Shown: piece by piece, positions 56,997 through 64,000 of the stretch | Layout of the letters: every line of letters begins with the position of its first letter | How positions within the stretch are numbered: position 1 is the first letter of the stretch | Source of the DNA: Nevskia soli DSM 19509 | GTDB lineage: Bacteria; Pseudomonadota; Gammaproteobacteria; Nevskiales; Nevskiaceae | DNA length: 64,000 nucleotides | Assembly: GCF_000711955.1 (NCBI RefSeq) | Contig: NZ_JONR01000001.1 | Location: 186,001-250,000, forward strand | Direction: 5' to 3' | Notes under the pieces: generated by a model | Seen by the model: only the letters and a program-made list of their open reading frames with translations | Databases searched by the model: none | Told to the model about the DNA's origin: nothing | Translations under genes and position numbers: made by a program

Positions 56997-57579
56997 CATG
57001 GCGCTCGATATGGAAATGCAGGATGCGGACCGCATCGTCTCCTTCGACGACGAGCCCCTGGTGCTGGTCGACGAGCACGACCGCGAAATCGGCTACATGG
57101 ACAAGGCCTCGGCCCACCTCGGCCACGGCACCCTGCACCGCGCCTTCTCCCTGTTCATCTTCAACGCCAAGGGCGAGCTGCTGCTGCAGCAGCGCGCGGC
57201 CGGCAAGCGGCTGTGGCCGGGCTACTGGTCCAACACCTGCTGCAGCCATCCGCGCCGCGGCGAGACCCTGGACCACGCCATCCACCGGCGCCTGGACGAG
57301 GAACTGGGGCTGAAGTCCCAGCTGCAATACCTGTTCAAGTTCCAGTACCAGGCCCAGTTCGACGCCGAAGGCGCCGAACACGAGCTGTGCTGGGTCTACG
57401 CCGGGCGCAGCGACGACAAAGCCAAGGTCAATCCGAACGAGATTTCCGGTCTGCGCTATATCGCCCCCGACGCCCTGGACGCCGAAATGGCGGCCAATCC
57501 GGAGGCTTTCACCCCCTGGTTCAAGATCGAATGGGCGCGGATCCGCCGCGACCATGCGGAGGTTCTGGAGCCGCTGTAG
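56989..57579 (+). CDS. idi: Isopentenyl-diphosphate delta-isomerase, type 1 (Nudix)
   Basis: 196 aa from TTG 56989, preferred because GGAGGT lies 5 nt upstream; ATG 56998 is the alternative. It interconverts IPP and DMAPP, needed in a mevalonate-only organism because that pathway yields IPP alone. Nudix-type fold with LHRAFSLFIFNAKGELLLQQRAAGKRLWPGYWSNTCCSHPRRGETLDHAIHRRLDEELG: active-site Cys in NTCCSHP and the metal-binding ELG box, then HELCWVYAG. It overlaps the end of the HMGR-MK gene by 8 nt. Confidence 0.96.
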
Positions 57580-57692
57580 GGCTCTTTAGCGGTGCGCAAG
57601 CCGGAAGTGTGACAAAATTGGTAACTTGAGATTGCAGTCAACCCCCTACGAACGCTGTCCAAGCGGACACTGTTCCTGAATTCGGAGTATCC

Positions 57693-58835
57693 ATGGGTAT
57701 CCCCCTCATCCAGCAGGTCAAGATCGCCAAATATCTACTGGGCAAGAAGCTCAGCGGTCAAACCAAGTATCCGCTGGCGATGATGTTGGAGCCGCTGTTC
57801 CAGTGCAATCTGGAATGCGCCGGCTGCGGCAAGATCGATCACCCGAAGGAAATCCTCAAGCAGCGCATGAGCGTCGAGGATGCCCTGCGCGCGGTGGACG
57901 AGTGCGGCGCCCCGGTGGTGTCCATCCCCGGCGGCGAGCCCCTGATCCACAAGGAACTGCCGCAGATCGTCCAGGGCCTCATCGCGCGCAAGAAGTTCAT
58001 CTACTTGTGCACCAACGCGATCCTGATGCCCAAGCACATCGACGAGTACAAGCCCTCGCCGTACTTCACCTGGTCGATCCATCTCGACGGCCTGGAAAAG
58101 CGCCACGACGAATCCGTGTGCATGGAAGGCGTGTTCGACAAGGCCGTCGCCGCCATCAAGATGGCGCGCGAGCGCGGCTTCCGCGTCACCATCAACTGCA
58201 CCCTGTTCAACAAGGAACCGCCGGCCGAGATCGCCGAGTTCTTCGACTACGCCATGACGCTGGGCATCGAGGGCATCACCGTGTCCCCCGGCTACAGCTA
58301 CCAGCATGCGCCGCGCCAGGACGTGTTCCTCGCCCGCAACGAGAGCAAGCAGCTGTTCCGCGACGTGTTCAAGCTCGGCAAGGAACGCAAGAGCAAGTGG
58401 GTGTTCAACCAGTCGTCGATGTTCCTCGACTTCATTGCCGGCAATCAGAGCTACCAGTGCACCCCCTGGTCGAATCCGACGTACAACATCTTCGGATGGC
58501 AGAAGCCCTGCTACCTGCTGGTCGATGAAGGCTACGCCAAGACCTACAAGGAACTGATCGAAGACACCGAGTGGGACAAGTACGGCGTCGGCATCAACCC
58601 GAAGTGCGACAACTGCATGGCGCACTGCGGCTTCGAAGGCAGCGCCGTCAACGACACCTTCGCCAACCCGCTCAAGGCCCTGCGCGTCTCCCTGTTCGGC
58701 CCGCGCACCGAAGGCGCCTTCGCCGCCGACCTGCCGGTCAAGTACGGCGACCGTGCCGCCGCCACCGCGGTGCACATCCCGGTCAGCGCCATCCAGCGCC
58801 GCCCGACCAATGCCGGTGACACCAAGTCCAGCTAG
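57693..58835 (+). CDS. hpnH: Adenosyl-hopene transferase HpnH (radical SAM)
   Basis: 380 aa, ATG 57693 with GGAG upstream. It joins a 5'-deoxyadenosyl group to hopene (diploptene), giving adenosylhopane, the first C35 hopanoid. Radical SAM motif CNLECAGC (Cys 38, 42, 45), GGEPLIHKELPQIVQGL, HLDGLEKRHDESVCMEGVFDKAV and the C-terminal GINPKCDNCMAHCGFEGSAVNDTFANPLKALRVSLFGPRTEG, all as in HpnH. It is 113 nt downstream of idi and closed by a hairpin terminator. Confidence 0.97.
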   Translation: MGIPLIQQVKIAKYLLGKKLSGQTKYPLAMMLEPLFQCNLECAGCGKIDHPKEILKQRMSVEDALRAVDECGAPVVSIPGGEPLIHKELPQIVQGLIARKKFIYLCTNAILMPKHIDEYKPSPYFTWSIHLDGLEKRHDESVCMEGVFDKAVAAIKMARERGFRVTINCTLFNKEPPAEIAEFFDYAMTLGIEGITVSPGYSYQHAPRQDVFLARNESKQLFRDVFKLGKERKSKWVFNQSSMFLDFIAGNQSYQCTPWSNPTYNIFGWQKPCYLLVDEGYAKTYKELIEDTEWDKYGVGINPKCDNCMAHCGFEGSAVNDTFANPLKALRVSLFGPRTEGAFAADLPVKYGDRAAATAVHIPVSAIQRRPTNAGDTKSS

Positions 58836-58862
58836 TGCTGCCGTTGCCTGGAACGTTGCATC

Positions 58863-58903
58863 CGCTCAGCCCCGCTCCTCTCCGGAGCGGGGCTGAGCGC
58901 TTT
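58863..58903 (+). terminator. Hairpin terminator after hpnH
   Basis: A perfect 16-bp stem (CGCTCAGCCCCGCTCC at 58863-58878, GGAGCGGGGCTGAGCG at 58884-58899) with a 5-nt loop, followed by only TTT. A strong hairpin with a weak T tail, so termination may be partial. Confidence 0.75.
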
Positions 58904-58927
58904 ACTTCCCTGTATCGAACTCCGTAA

Positions 58928-60085
58928 ATGACCGGCACGGCAGCGCTGTGGCTGGCCGCTCCAGCCGCGATCATCTGGTTCGGCACCCTGCTGGCGCCCT
59001 GGCGCCCTTGGAGTACGCGCGAGCGCATCGAGCCCGATGCGGCCGCCGCGGACGGGGCCGATCTCGCCGACATCACCGTGCTGATCCCGGCCCGCGACGA
59101 GGCCGAAGTCATCGGCACCACCCTGTCCGGCCTGCAGGCGCAGGGCAGGGGCCTGCAAGTGGTGCTGGTCGACGACCAGTCCACCGACGCCACCGCGCGG
59201 ATCGCCGCCTCCTTTCCCAATACACGCATCATCAGCGGCAAGCCCCTGCCGCAGGGCTGGGCCGGCAAGCTGTGGGCGCTGGAGCAGGGCAAGGCCGAGG
59301 TGCGCACGCCGCTGACCCTGCTGCTCGACGCCGACATCGAATTGCGCCCCGGCCTGCTCGCCGCTCTCCTGCGGCACAAGCGCGCCCACGGCCTGCACTT
59401 CGTCTCGCTGATGGCCGACCTGCGCCGCACCAGCTTCTGGGATCGCCTGCTGCTGCCGGCCTTCGTCTACTACTTCAAGCTGCTCTATCCCTTCGCCCTG
59501 TCCAACTCGCGCTTCCGCCACGTCGCCGCCGCAGCCGGCGGCTGCATCCTGGTCGATACCGCCGCCCTGGAGAAGGCCGGTGCCTTCGCCGGCCTGCGCG
59601 ACGCCCTGATCGACGACTGCACCCTGGCGCGCCAGGTCAAGAACGCCGGCCACCGCACCTGGGTCGGCCTGAGCCGCGGCGTGGTCAGCCTGCGTCCCTA
59701 CGGCAGCCTGGGTTCCATCCACGAGATGGTGGCGCGCTCCGCCTTCACCCAGCTGTACTACTCCAACCTGCTGCTGCTGCTGGTCACCGTGATCTTCGCC
59801 GCCGCCTACTGGCTGCCGCTGGCCGCGCTGTTCGTGCCCGGCGCGCAGGCGCTCGCCGCCGCCGCCCTGCTGGCCATGGCCCTGGGTTACTGGCCGACCT
59901 TGCGGTACTACGGCCTGTCGCCGCTGTGGCTGCTGCTGGCCCCGCTGGGCGCAACCCTGTACCTGGCAATGACCTGGAGCTCCGCCATCCGCTACTGGCG
60001 CGGCACCCGCTCGCGCTGGAAGGGCCGGGTCTACGCCACCGGCGCTGAGCGTACCGAACCGGCCGGTACCGGCCACCAAAGCTGA
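58928..60085 (+). CDS. hpnB: Hopanoid-associated glycosyltransferase HpnB
   Basis: 385 aa, GT2 family with membrane segments at the N terminus (about 4-25) and C terminus (about 285-360). ITVLIPARDEAEVIGTTLSGLQAQG, VVLVDDQSTDATARIAASF, LLLDADIELRPGLL (DxD), GGCILVDTAALEKAGAFAGLRDALIDDCTLARQVK. This matches HpnB, a glycosyltransferase found in hopanoid clusters next to HpnH whose exact acceptor is not settled. It starts 25 nt after the hpnH hairpin. Confidence 0.9.
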   Translation: MTGTAALWLAAPAAIIWFGTLLAPWRPWSTRERIEPDAAAADGADLADITVLIPARDEAEVIGTTLSGLQAQGRGLQVVLVDDQSTDATARIAASFPNTRIISGKPLPQGWAGKLWALEQGKAEVRTPLTLLLDADIELRPGLLAALLRHKRAHGLHFVSLMADLRRTSFWDRLLLPAFVYYFKLLYPFALSNSRFRHVAAAAGGCILVDTAALEKAGAFAGLRDALIDDCTLARQVKNAGHRTWVGLSRGVVSLRPYGSLGSIHEMVARSAFTQLYYSNLLLLLVTVIFAAAYWLPLAALFVPGAQALAAAALLAMALGYWPTLRYYGLSPLWLLLAPLGATLYLAMTWSSAIRYWRGTRSRWKGRVYATGAERTEPAGTGHQS

Positions 60086-60162
60086 CGCCGGCGTCAGCTT
60101 GCCCTCCCGCGCGCCACATCGAACAATCTGGATTTCCCCCTCCGAGGCAACAACAAGAGCGA

Positions 60163-61641
60163 ATGGACATGAATCGCGAACAATTCGGCATCAGCGGCAT
60201 CTCGGTCTTCGTTCCGCCCTACCGCGTCAGCCTGCAGGACTGGTGCGGCTGGACCGGCAACGCCTGGGACAAGATCAGCGCCGTCGTCGGCCACAGCTTC
60301 CGCATGGCCGGCCCCGAGGACAGCGTCTACACCATGGCCGCCGAGGCCGTGCTCAAGCTGATCCTCGACTACCAGGTCGATCCCGCCCGCATCGGCTACC
60401 TCGCCCTGGCCACCGAATCCAGTTCCGACAATGCCGTCGGTGCCGTCATCGTGCGCGGCCTGGTCGACCAGGCCCTGGCCGTGCGCGGCCTGCCGCCGCT
60501 GTCGCGCTATTGCGAAGTGCCCGAGTTCAAGCAGGCCTGCATCGCCGGCCTCTACGGCGTCAAAGGCGCCATGCGTTATCTCGCCTTCGACGGTGAAGGA
60601 CGCCAGGCCATCGTCGTCTCCGCCGACATCGCCGAATACGATCGCGGCAGCACCGGCGAGCCCACCCAGGGCGCCGGCGCCGTCGCCATGCTGGTCGATC
60701 GCGATCCGCAATTGCTGGCGCTGGACCTGCACACCTCCGGCAGTTCCTCCAGCTACCGCATCGCCGACTTCCGCAAGCCCTTCCTGCGCTTCAACGGCCA
60801 GACCCCGGGCGCCAACGGCCGCCTGCGCGACTTCCCGGTATTCAACGGCAAGTACTCCACCGCCTGCTACCTGGACGAAGTGGTCTGCGCCTTCGACGCC
60901 CTGTTCCTGCGCCGCGACGGCAAGCGCGCCGCCTTCCTGCGCAGCCTCACCGCCGCCTTCATGCACCGCCCCTACCACCACATGCCGGTCAGCGCCTGGA
61001 CCATGGCCTACCTGTTCGCCATGGGCGCGGACGGCGGCGAGGAGCACGAGGAACTCAACGGCTACTGCACCGCCGCCGGCGTCGAGCTGAAGCAGCTGCT
61101 GGCCGAAATGGCCCTGCGTCCCTCCCTGGTCGACAAGGTCATCAGCGGCCACCCGCCGGAAGAGCCGTACCCGCTCACCGCCCAGGTGATGAAGGCCTTC
61201 CGCAAGTCCCCGCGCTACAAGGAGGTGGTCGAAGGCAAGCTGCGCCTCGGCGCCGCCGCCATGATGCACATGGGCAACCTCTACACCGCCGCGCTGCCCG
61301 CCTGGATGGCCGCCGGCCTGGAAGAAGCCCAGTCCCAGCCCACCGAACTGAACGGCCACAAGCTGCTGCTGGTCGGCTACGGCAGCGGCGACGCCGCCGA
61401 AACCGTGGTGGCCAAGGTCATGCCCAACTGGCGCGCCGCCGCCGCGAAAATCGGCCTGGCCAAGGCCCAGGGCAACGCCGTCACCGTCGGCCAGGACGAC
61501 TATGCCCGCCTGCACGCCGCCCAATGGCCCCAGGAGGCCCAGATCCCGCAGCGTCCCGGCTTCACCATCGAACGCGTCGGCAAATCCCACGACGCCAAGT
61601 TCTACGACCTCGGCCTCGAGTACTACCGCTACCGCGCCTGA
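60163..61641 (+). CDS. Hydroxymethylglutaryl-CoA synthase
   Basis: 492 aa. It condenses acetyl-CoA and acetoacetyl-CoA to HMG-CoA, the entry step of the mevalonate pathway. Thiolase-like fold: ATESSSDN (general acid Glu85), EVPEFKQACIAGLYG (acyl-accepting Cys126), GAGAVAMLVDRDP, and the MHRPYHHMP His region matching the acetoacetyl-CoA site. It is longer than the usual bacterial enzyme (about 390 aa), mainly in the C-terminal half. It could be mistaken for a PksG-type polyketide enzyme, but the context is mevalonate. It sits last in the cluster, before a strong terminator. Confidence 0.88.
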   Translation: MDMNREQFGISGISVFVPPYRVSLQDWCGWTGNAWDKISAVVGHSFRMAGPEDSVYTMAAEAVLKLILDYQVDPARIGYLALATESSSDNAVGAVIVRGLVDQALAVRGLPPLSRYCEVPEFKQACIAGLYGVKGAMRYLAFDGEGRQAIVVSADIAEYDRGSTGEPTQGAGAVAMLVDRDPQLLALDLHTSGSSSSYRIADFRKPFLRFNGQTPGANGRLRDFPVFNGKYSTACYLDEVVCAFDALFLRRDGKRAAFLRSLTAAFMHRPYHHMPVSAWTMAYLFAMGADGGEEHEELNGYCTAAGVELKQLLAEMALRPSLVDKVISGHPPEEPYPLTAQVMKAFRKSPRYKEVVEGKLRLGAAAMMHMGNLYTAALPAWMAAGLEEAQSQPTELNGHKLLLVGYGSGDAAETVVAKVMPNWRAAAAKIGLAKAQGNAVTVGQDDYARLHAAQWPQEAQIPQRPGFTIERVGKSHDAKFYDLGLEYYRYRA

Positions 61642-61652
61642 GTGGAAGGCAA

Positions 61653-61694
61653 AAAGCCGCCGCACCCGCAGGGGTGCGGCGGCTTTCTTTTTTT
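61653..61694 (+). terminator. Rho-independent terminator closing the mevalonate/hopanoid cluster
   Basis: A perfect 15-bp stem (AAAGCCGCCGCACCC at 61653-61667 with GGGTGCGGCGGCTTT at 61672-61686), tetraloop GCAG, followed by a C and a run of T residues. Confidence 0.95.
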
Positions 61695-61726
61695 ACCCCG
61701 GCCTATCCCGAACTCCGTTCGCCTCG

Positions 61727-62202
61727 AGCTTTTGTAGGGCGGGCCGTGCCCGCCGTCTCTCAATCTGCGACGAATCTCGGTTAACGTAGCCCGGGAAGCG
61801 CACCGCGCTACCCGGGACTGCGTCATCGTAAGACTCAGTACGCCAGCGTAAACCGCTGCCGGATGTGCTTCGGCTTCTCCACCTCATCGATCATCGCCAC
61901 CGCATAGTCCTCCGCCGAGATCTTGCTGTCGCCCTTGGCATCGGCCACCAGCTGATCCCCGCCCAGCTTTTGTAGGGCGGGCCGTGCCCGCCGTCTCTCA
62001 ATCTGCGACGAATCTCGGTTAACGTAGCCCGGGAAGCGCACCGCGCTACCCGGGACTGCGTCATCGTAAGACTCAGTACGCCAACGTAAACCGCTGCCGG
62101 ATGTGCTTCGGCTTTTCCACCTCATCGATCATCGCCACCGCATAATCCTCCGCCGAGATCTTGCTGTCGCCCTTGGCATCGGCCACCAGCTGATCCCCGC
62201 CC
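61727..62202. repeat. 238-bp tandem duplication at the 3' end of the SDR gene
   Basis: Copy 1 61727-61964 and copy 2 61965-62202 differ at only a few positions. Each copy holds about 107 bp of intergenic repeat DNA (TGTAGGGCGGGCCGTGCCCGCC and GTAGCCCGGGAAGCGCACCGCG elements) plus about 130 bp of the SDR gene's 3' end. The junctions share the short word CCCAGC, so slippage or microhomology recombination is a likely origin. Confidence 0.95.
61835..61964 (-). pseudogene. Duplicated 3' fragment of the downstream SDR gene
   Basis: It encodes the last about 42 residues of the neighbouring oxidoreductase (GGDQLVADAKGDSKISAEDYAVAMIDE ... RQRFTLAY) and is almost identical to that gene's end at 62073-62202. 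It has no start of its own; an open frame across the junction (to 62125) is a chimera of repeat DNA and gene fragment, not a gene. Confidence 0.9.
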
Positions 62203-62699
62203 AGCCTGAACTTGCCGGTCCGCTCACCGGGGGCAATGACAGCCGCCGGACTCAGGTAAGTCCAGTCCAGGTCGGCCTTGCGATACACCTTCAGCACCTC
62301 GCGGTGCGCCAGCGCCGGCGCCTTGTAAGCGGCGGGGAAGTTGGGCGCGTCCACCAGTTGCAGGCCTGGCGCAACCTCCAGGCTGCCGGCCCCGCCCACC
62401 ACCAGCAGGCGCGGCGCCCCGGACTGCTTCACGCCCTGGATCTGCGCCGAGGTCGCACGCAGCAACCCTTCCTGGTCCGCTATGCTGATGGCGCTGATCA
62501 CCGCATCCTGCCCGGCCGTGACACGTGCCACCGAGGCTGCGTCGGACGCATCGCCCGTCACCTCTTTCAGCTTGTCGTGCTTCAGCGCCAGCTTGCCCGG
62601 CGTACGCACCACCGCCGTTACTTCATGCCCACGGGACAGCGCTTCCTGGGCGATGCGGCTGCCGATCATGCCGCCGGCGCCAAACAGTGTGATCTTCAT
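62073..62699 (-). CDS. NAD(P)-dependent oxidoreductase, NmrA/atypical SDR type
   Basis: 208 aa. Rossmann start MKITLFGAGGMIGSRIAQEALSRGHEVTAVVR, then a KEVTGDASDAASVARVTAGQDAVISAIS segment and LLVVGGAGSLEVAPG. The late motif is DWTYLSPAAVIAPGERTGKFRLGGDQLV, typical of the NAD(P)H-binding atypical SDRs (YwnB/SDR_a5 type) often paired with regulators. Substrate unknown. Its 3' end is tandemly duplicated. It is divergent from a LysR gene. Confidence 0.88.
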   Translation of the reverse strand: MKITLFGAGGMIGSRIAQEALSRGHEVTAVVRTPGKLALKHDKLKEVTGDASDAASVARVTAGQDAVISAISIADQEGLLRATSAQIQGVKQSGAPRLLVVGGAGSLEVAPGLQLVDAPNFPAAYKAPALAHREVLKVYRKADLDWTYLSPAAVIAPGERTGKFRLGGDQLVADAKGDSKISAEDYAVAMIDEVEKPKHIRQRFTLAY

Positions 62700-62816
62700 G
62701 TCCTACTCCTTCTGTAGGAAAAGCGGTTGTCGATGGCGCCATCATGCGCTTATGTATTGATCGGATAAACAGCCTTATCGATAAAATAAAGTTCGTATAA
62801 TAGATACAATCGGAAA

Positions 62817-63749
62817 ATGAGCCGGAAACGCGGCGAACTCAAACGGCTGGCGGTCTTCGTCGCGGTGGCGGAGGGCGGCGGCTTCACCGCGGCTGCCGCG
62901 CGCCTGGGCACCACCAAGGCCATGGTCAGCGCCCAGGTGCGCCAGCTCGAGGCCGAACTCGGCGCCACCCTGTTCACCCGCACCACCCGCCGCGTCACCC
63001 TGACCGAAGCGGGGCAGCAACTCCAAAGTGAATGCACGCCCTTGTTGCGCGAGCTCGAAGCCGCGCTCGACCGCGTCGGAAGCGGCGGCGGCGAACTGCG
63101 CGGTACCCTGCGCCTCACCGCCGCCCATGATTTCCTCTCCGGCACCCTCGCTGCGCGCCTGGCGCGCTTCGCCGCCCTGCATCCGGCCCTGCATCTGGAC
63201 CTGGTGGCGACCGACCAGGTGCTGGATCTGGTGGGTGAGGGCATCGACGTGGCCATCCGCGGCGGCTGGCTGCGCGATTCCACCCTGCGTGCGGTCCGGC
63301 TCGATGAATTCGAACAATACGTCTGCGCCGCGCCGTCGTACCTCGCCGCGCACGGCATTCCGCGCCAGCCGCAGGAACTGGCCGAGCATCGCTGGGTGGC
63401 CCTGACCCTGCTGCGCGCCCCGCTGACCTGGAACTTCAGCCGCAAGGGCACGCGCCGCATCGTCCGCATGCAGCCGGTCGCGCGCGCCAACGCGCCGGGC
63501 ACGGTCCAGGCCCTGGTGCGCGAAGGCCTGGGCCTGTCGATCCTGGCCAGTTTCGCCGTGGAGCAGGACCTGGCGCAGGGGCGCCTGGTGCGCCTGCTTG
63601 GCGACTGGACCTTGCCCCGCGCCGGCATCCATGCGGTCTATCCCGCCACGCGCCATGTCCCGGCCAAGGTGCGCGCACTGGTGGATTTCCTGCGCACACC
63701 CGGGTCCACCGCGCCGGCCAAGGACAAGGGGCTGCGCTCATCCGGATAG
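62817..63749 (+). CDS. LysR-family transcriptional regulator
   Basis: 310 aa. N-terminal helix-turn-helix (LKRLAVFVAVAEGGGFTAAAARLGTTKAMVSAQVRQLEAELGATLFTRTTRRVTLTEAG, about 8-66), then a periplasmic-binding-like effector domain (about 92-295). Closest in style to the CrgA/AaeR subgroup. It is divergent from the SDR gene across a 117-bp AT-rich region with TATAAT-like words, so that gene is the likely target. Effector unknown. Confidence 0.93.
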   Translation: MSRKRGELKRLAVFVAVAEGGGFTAAAARLGTTKAMVSAQVRQLEAELGATLFTRTTRRVTLTEAGQQLQSECTPLLRELEAALDRVGSGGGELRGTLRLTAAHDFLSGTLAARLARFAALHPALHLDLVATDQVLDLVGEGIDVAIRGGWLRDSTLRAVRLDEFEQYVCAAPSYLAAHGIPRQPQELAEHRWVALTLLRAPLTWNFSRKGTRRIVRMQPVARANAPGTVQALVREGLGLSILASFAVEQDLAQGRLVRLLGDWTLPRAGIHAVYPATRHVPAKVRALVDFLRTPGSTAPAKDKGLRSSG

Positions 63750-63767
63750 CGGTCGGGATTTTCACTG

Positions 63768-63795
63768 TTGACATACAAATGATAATCATTATCAT
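63768..63795 (+). promoter_or_regulatory. Fur-controlled promoter of hemP
   Basis: A -35 TTGACA (63768-63773) is followed by a near-perfect Fur box: ATGATAATCATTATCAT at 63779-63795 is palindromic except for the central base. The -10 candidate TATCAT (63790-63795) lies inside the box, so Fur-Fe binding would block polymerase directly: iron-repressed expression. Confidence 0.9.
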
Positions 63796-63802
63796 CAAGT
63801 AC

Positions 63803-63985
63803 ATGTCGCAGACAAAACCCCTCAGCACCGCAGCCACCCCCGCGCCGCAGCGGCCTCCGGCCAATGTCCCGCAGTTCGACAGCCAGGCGCTGTTCGGCGC
63901 CGCGCGCGAATTGCTGATCCGGCATGACGGCGCGCTTTACCGCTTGCGTTTGACCCGTGCCGGGAAACTGATCCTGACGAAGTAA
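63803..63985 (+). CDS. hemP: Hemin uptake protein HemP
   Basis: 60 aa from ATG 63803; the frame is open further upstream through the Fur box, which is promoter and not coding. It contains the HemP core: DSQALFGAARELLIRHDGALYRLRLTRAGKLILTK. HemP is a small protein found at haem/siderophore uptake loci and is known in some bacteria to act as a positive regulator of haem uptake genes. The rest of the locus would lie beyond the right edge. Confidence 0.9.
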   Translation: MSQTKPLSTAATPAPQRPPANVPQFDSQALFGAARELLIRHDGALYRLRLTRAGKLILTK

Positions 63986-64000
63986 CAACACAGTAGCGCC

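Noticed and set aside
61835..62125. A 96-codon minus-strand frame spanning the duplication junction
   Set aside because: A chimera of intergenic repeat DNA and the SDR C terminus created by the tandem duplication; no start signals of its own.

Overview
The window is visibly GC-rich and densely coded, and it is chromosomal DNA of a proteobacterium. The block map / rpsB-tsf / pyrH-frr / uppS-cdsA / rseP-bamA-skp-lpxD-fabZ-lpxA-lpxB-rnhB-dnaE-accA-tilS, with map-glnD-dapD read divergently from rpsB, has the gammaproteobacterial order. LPS genes and Fur and HtrA-type elements also indicate a Gram-negative. I would guess a Nevskiales/Xanthomonadales-like gammaproteobacterium, but that is inference from synteny and repeat types only. 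No rRNA, tRNA, CRISPR array, transposase or phage gene was recognised.

Layout. 0-4.8 kb: YceI / cytochrome b561 / Rrf2 genes, class I fructose-bisphosphate aldolase, an SDR and a YheT-like hydrolase. 4.8-10.9 kb: dapE, dapD, glnD, map. 11-31.7 kb: the translation / envelope / lipid A / replication block, ending in a repeat-rich gap before tilS. 31.8-38.8 kb: apt, a small membrane protein and a hopanoid operon (squalene synthase, shc, hpnG, hpnA, DUF2459 lipoprotein). 38.8-46 kb: accessory genes (aldo/keto reductase with a MarR regulator, YchJ, DUF3228, ArsR-SRPBCC-DUF1801, a lipoprotein-anchored HtrA-like protease, a poxB relic). 46-51.7 kb, minus strand: a second hopanoid operon hpnI-hpnJ-hpnK-hpnL plus a ferritin-like di-iron protein. 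52.5-61.7 kb: a mevalonate pathway cluster (mvaD, phosphomevalonate kinase, an HMG-CoA reductase-mevalonate kinase fusion, type 1 idi) with hpnH, hpnB and an HMG-CoA synthase. 61.7-64 kb: a tandem duplication, an SDR / LysR pair and a Fur-boxed hemP.

How it fits together. HMG-CoA synthase, the HMGR-MK fusion, PMK, MvaD and Idi give IPP/DMAPP from acetoacetyl-CoA. A single eukaryote-type squalene synthase makes squalene, Shc cyclises it, HpnH and HpnG build the C35 side chain, and HpnI, HpnK and HpnJ make the cyclitol ether head group. The window therefore carries almost a complete mevalonate-to-composite-bacteriohopanepolyol route. Thiolase and farnesyl diphosphate synthase are not here. In line with this, dxr of the DXP pathway is absent from its usual slot between cdsA and rseP, where a non-coding gap of about 210 bp remains.

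Most notable observations: the HMGR-mevalonate kinase fusion; the mevalonate/hopanoid supercluster combined with the missing dxr; a 125-bp tandem repeat that places two coupled leader ORFs, each carrying the first codons of pyrH, in front of pyrH; and an uncharacterised di-iron protein in the hopanoid head-group operon. All calls come from reading the sequence; no database search was run.
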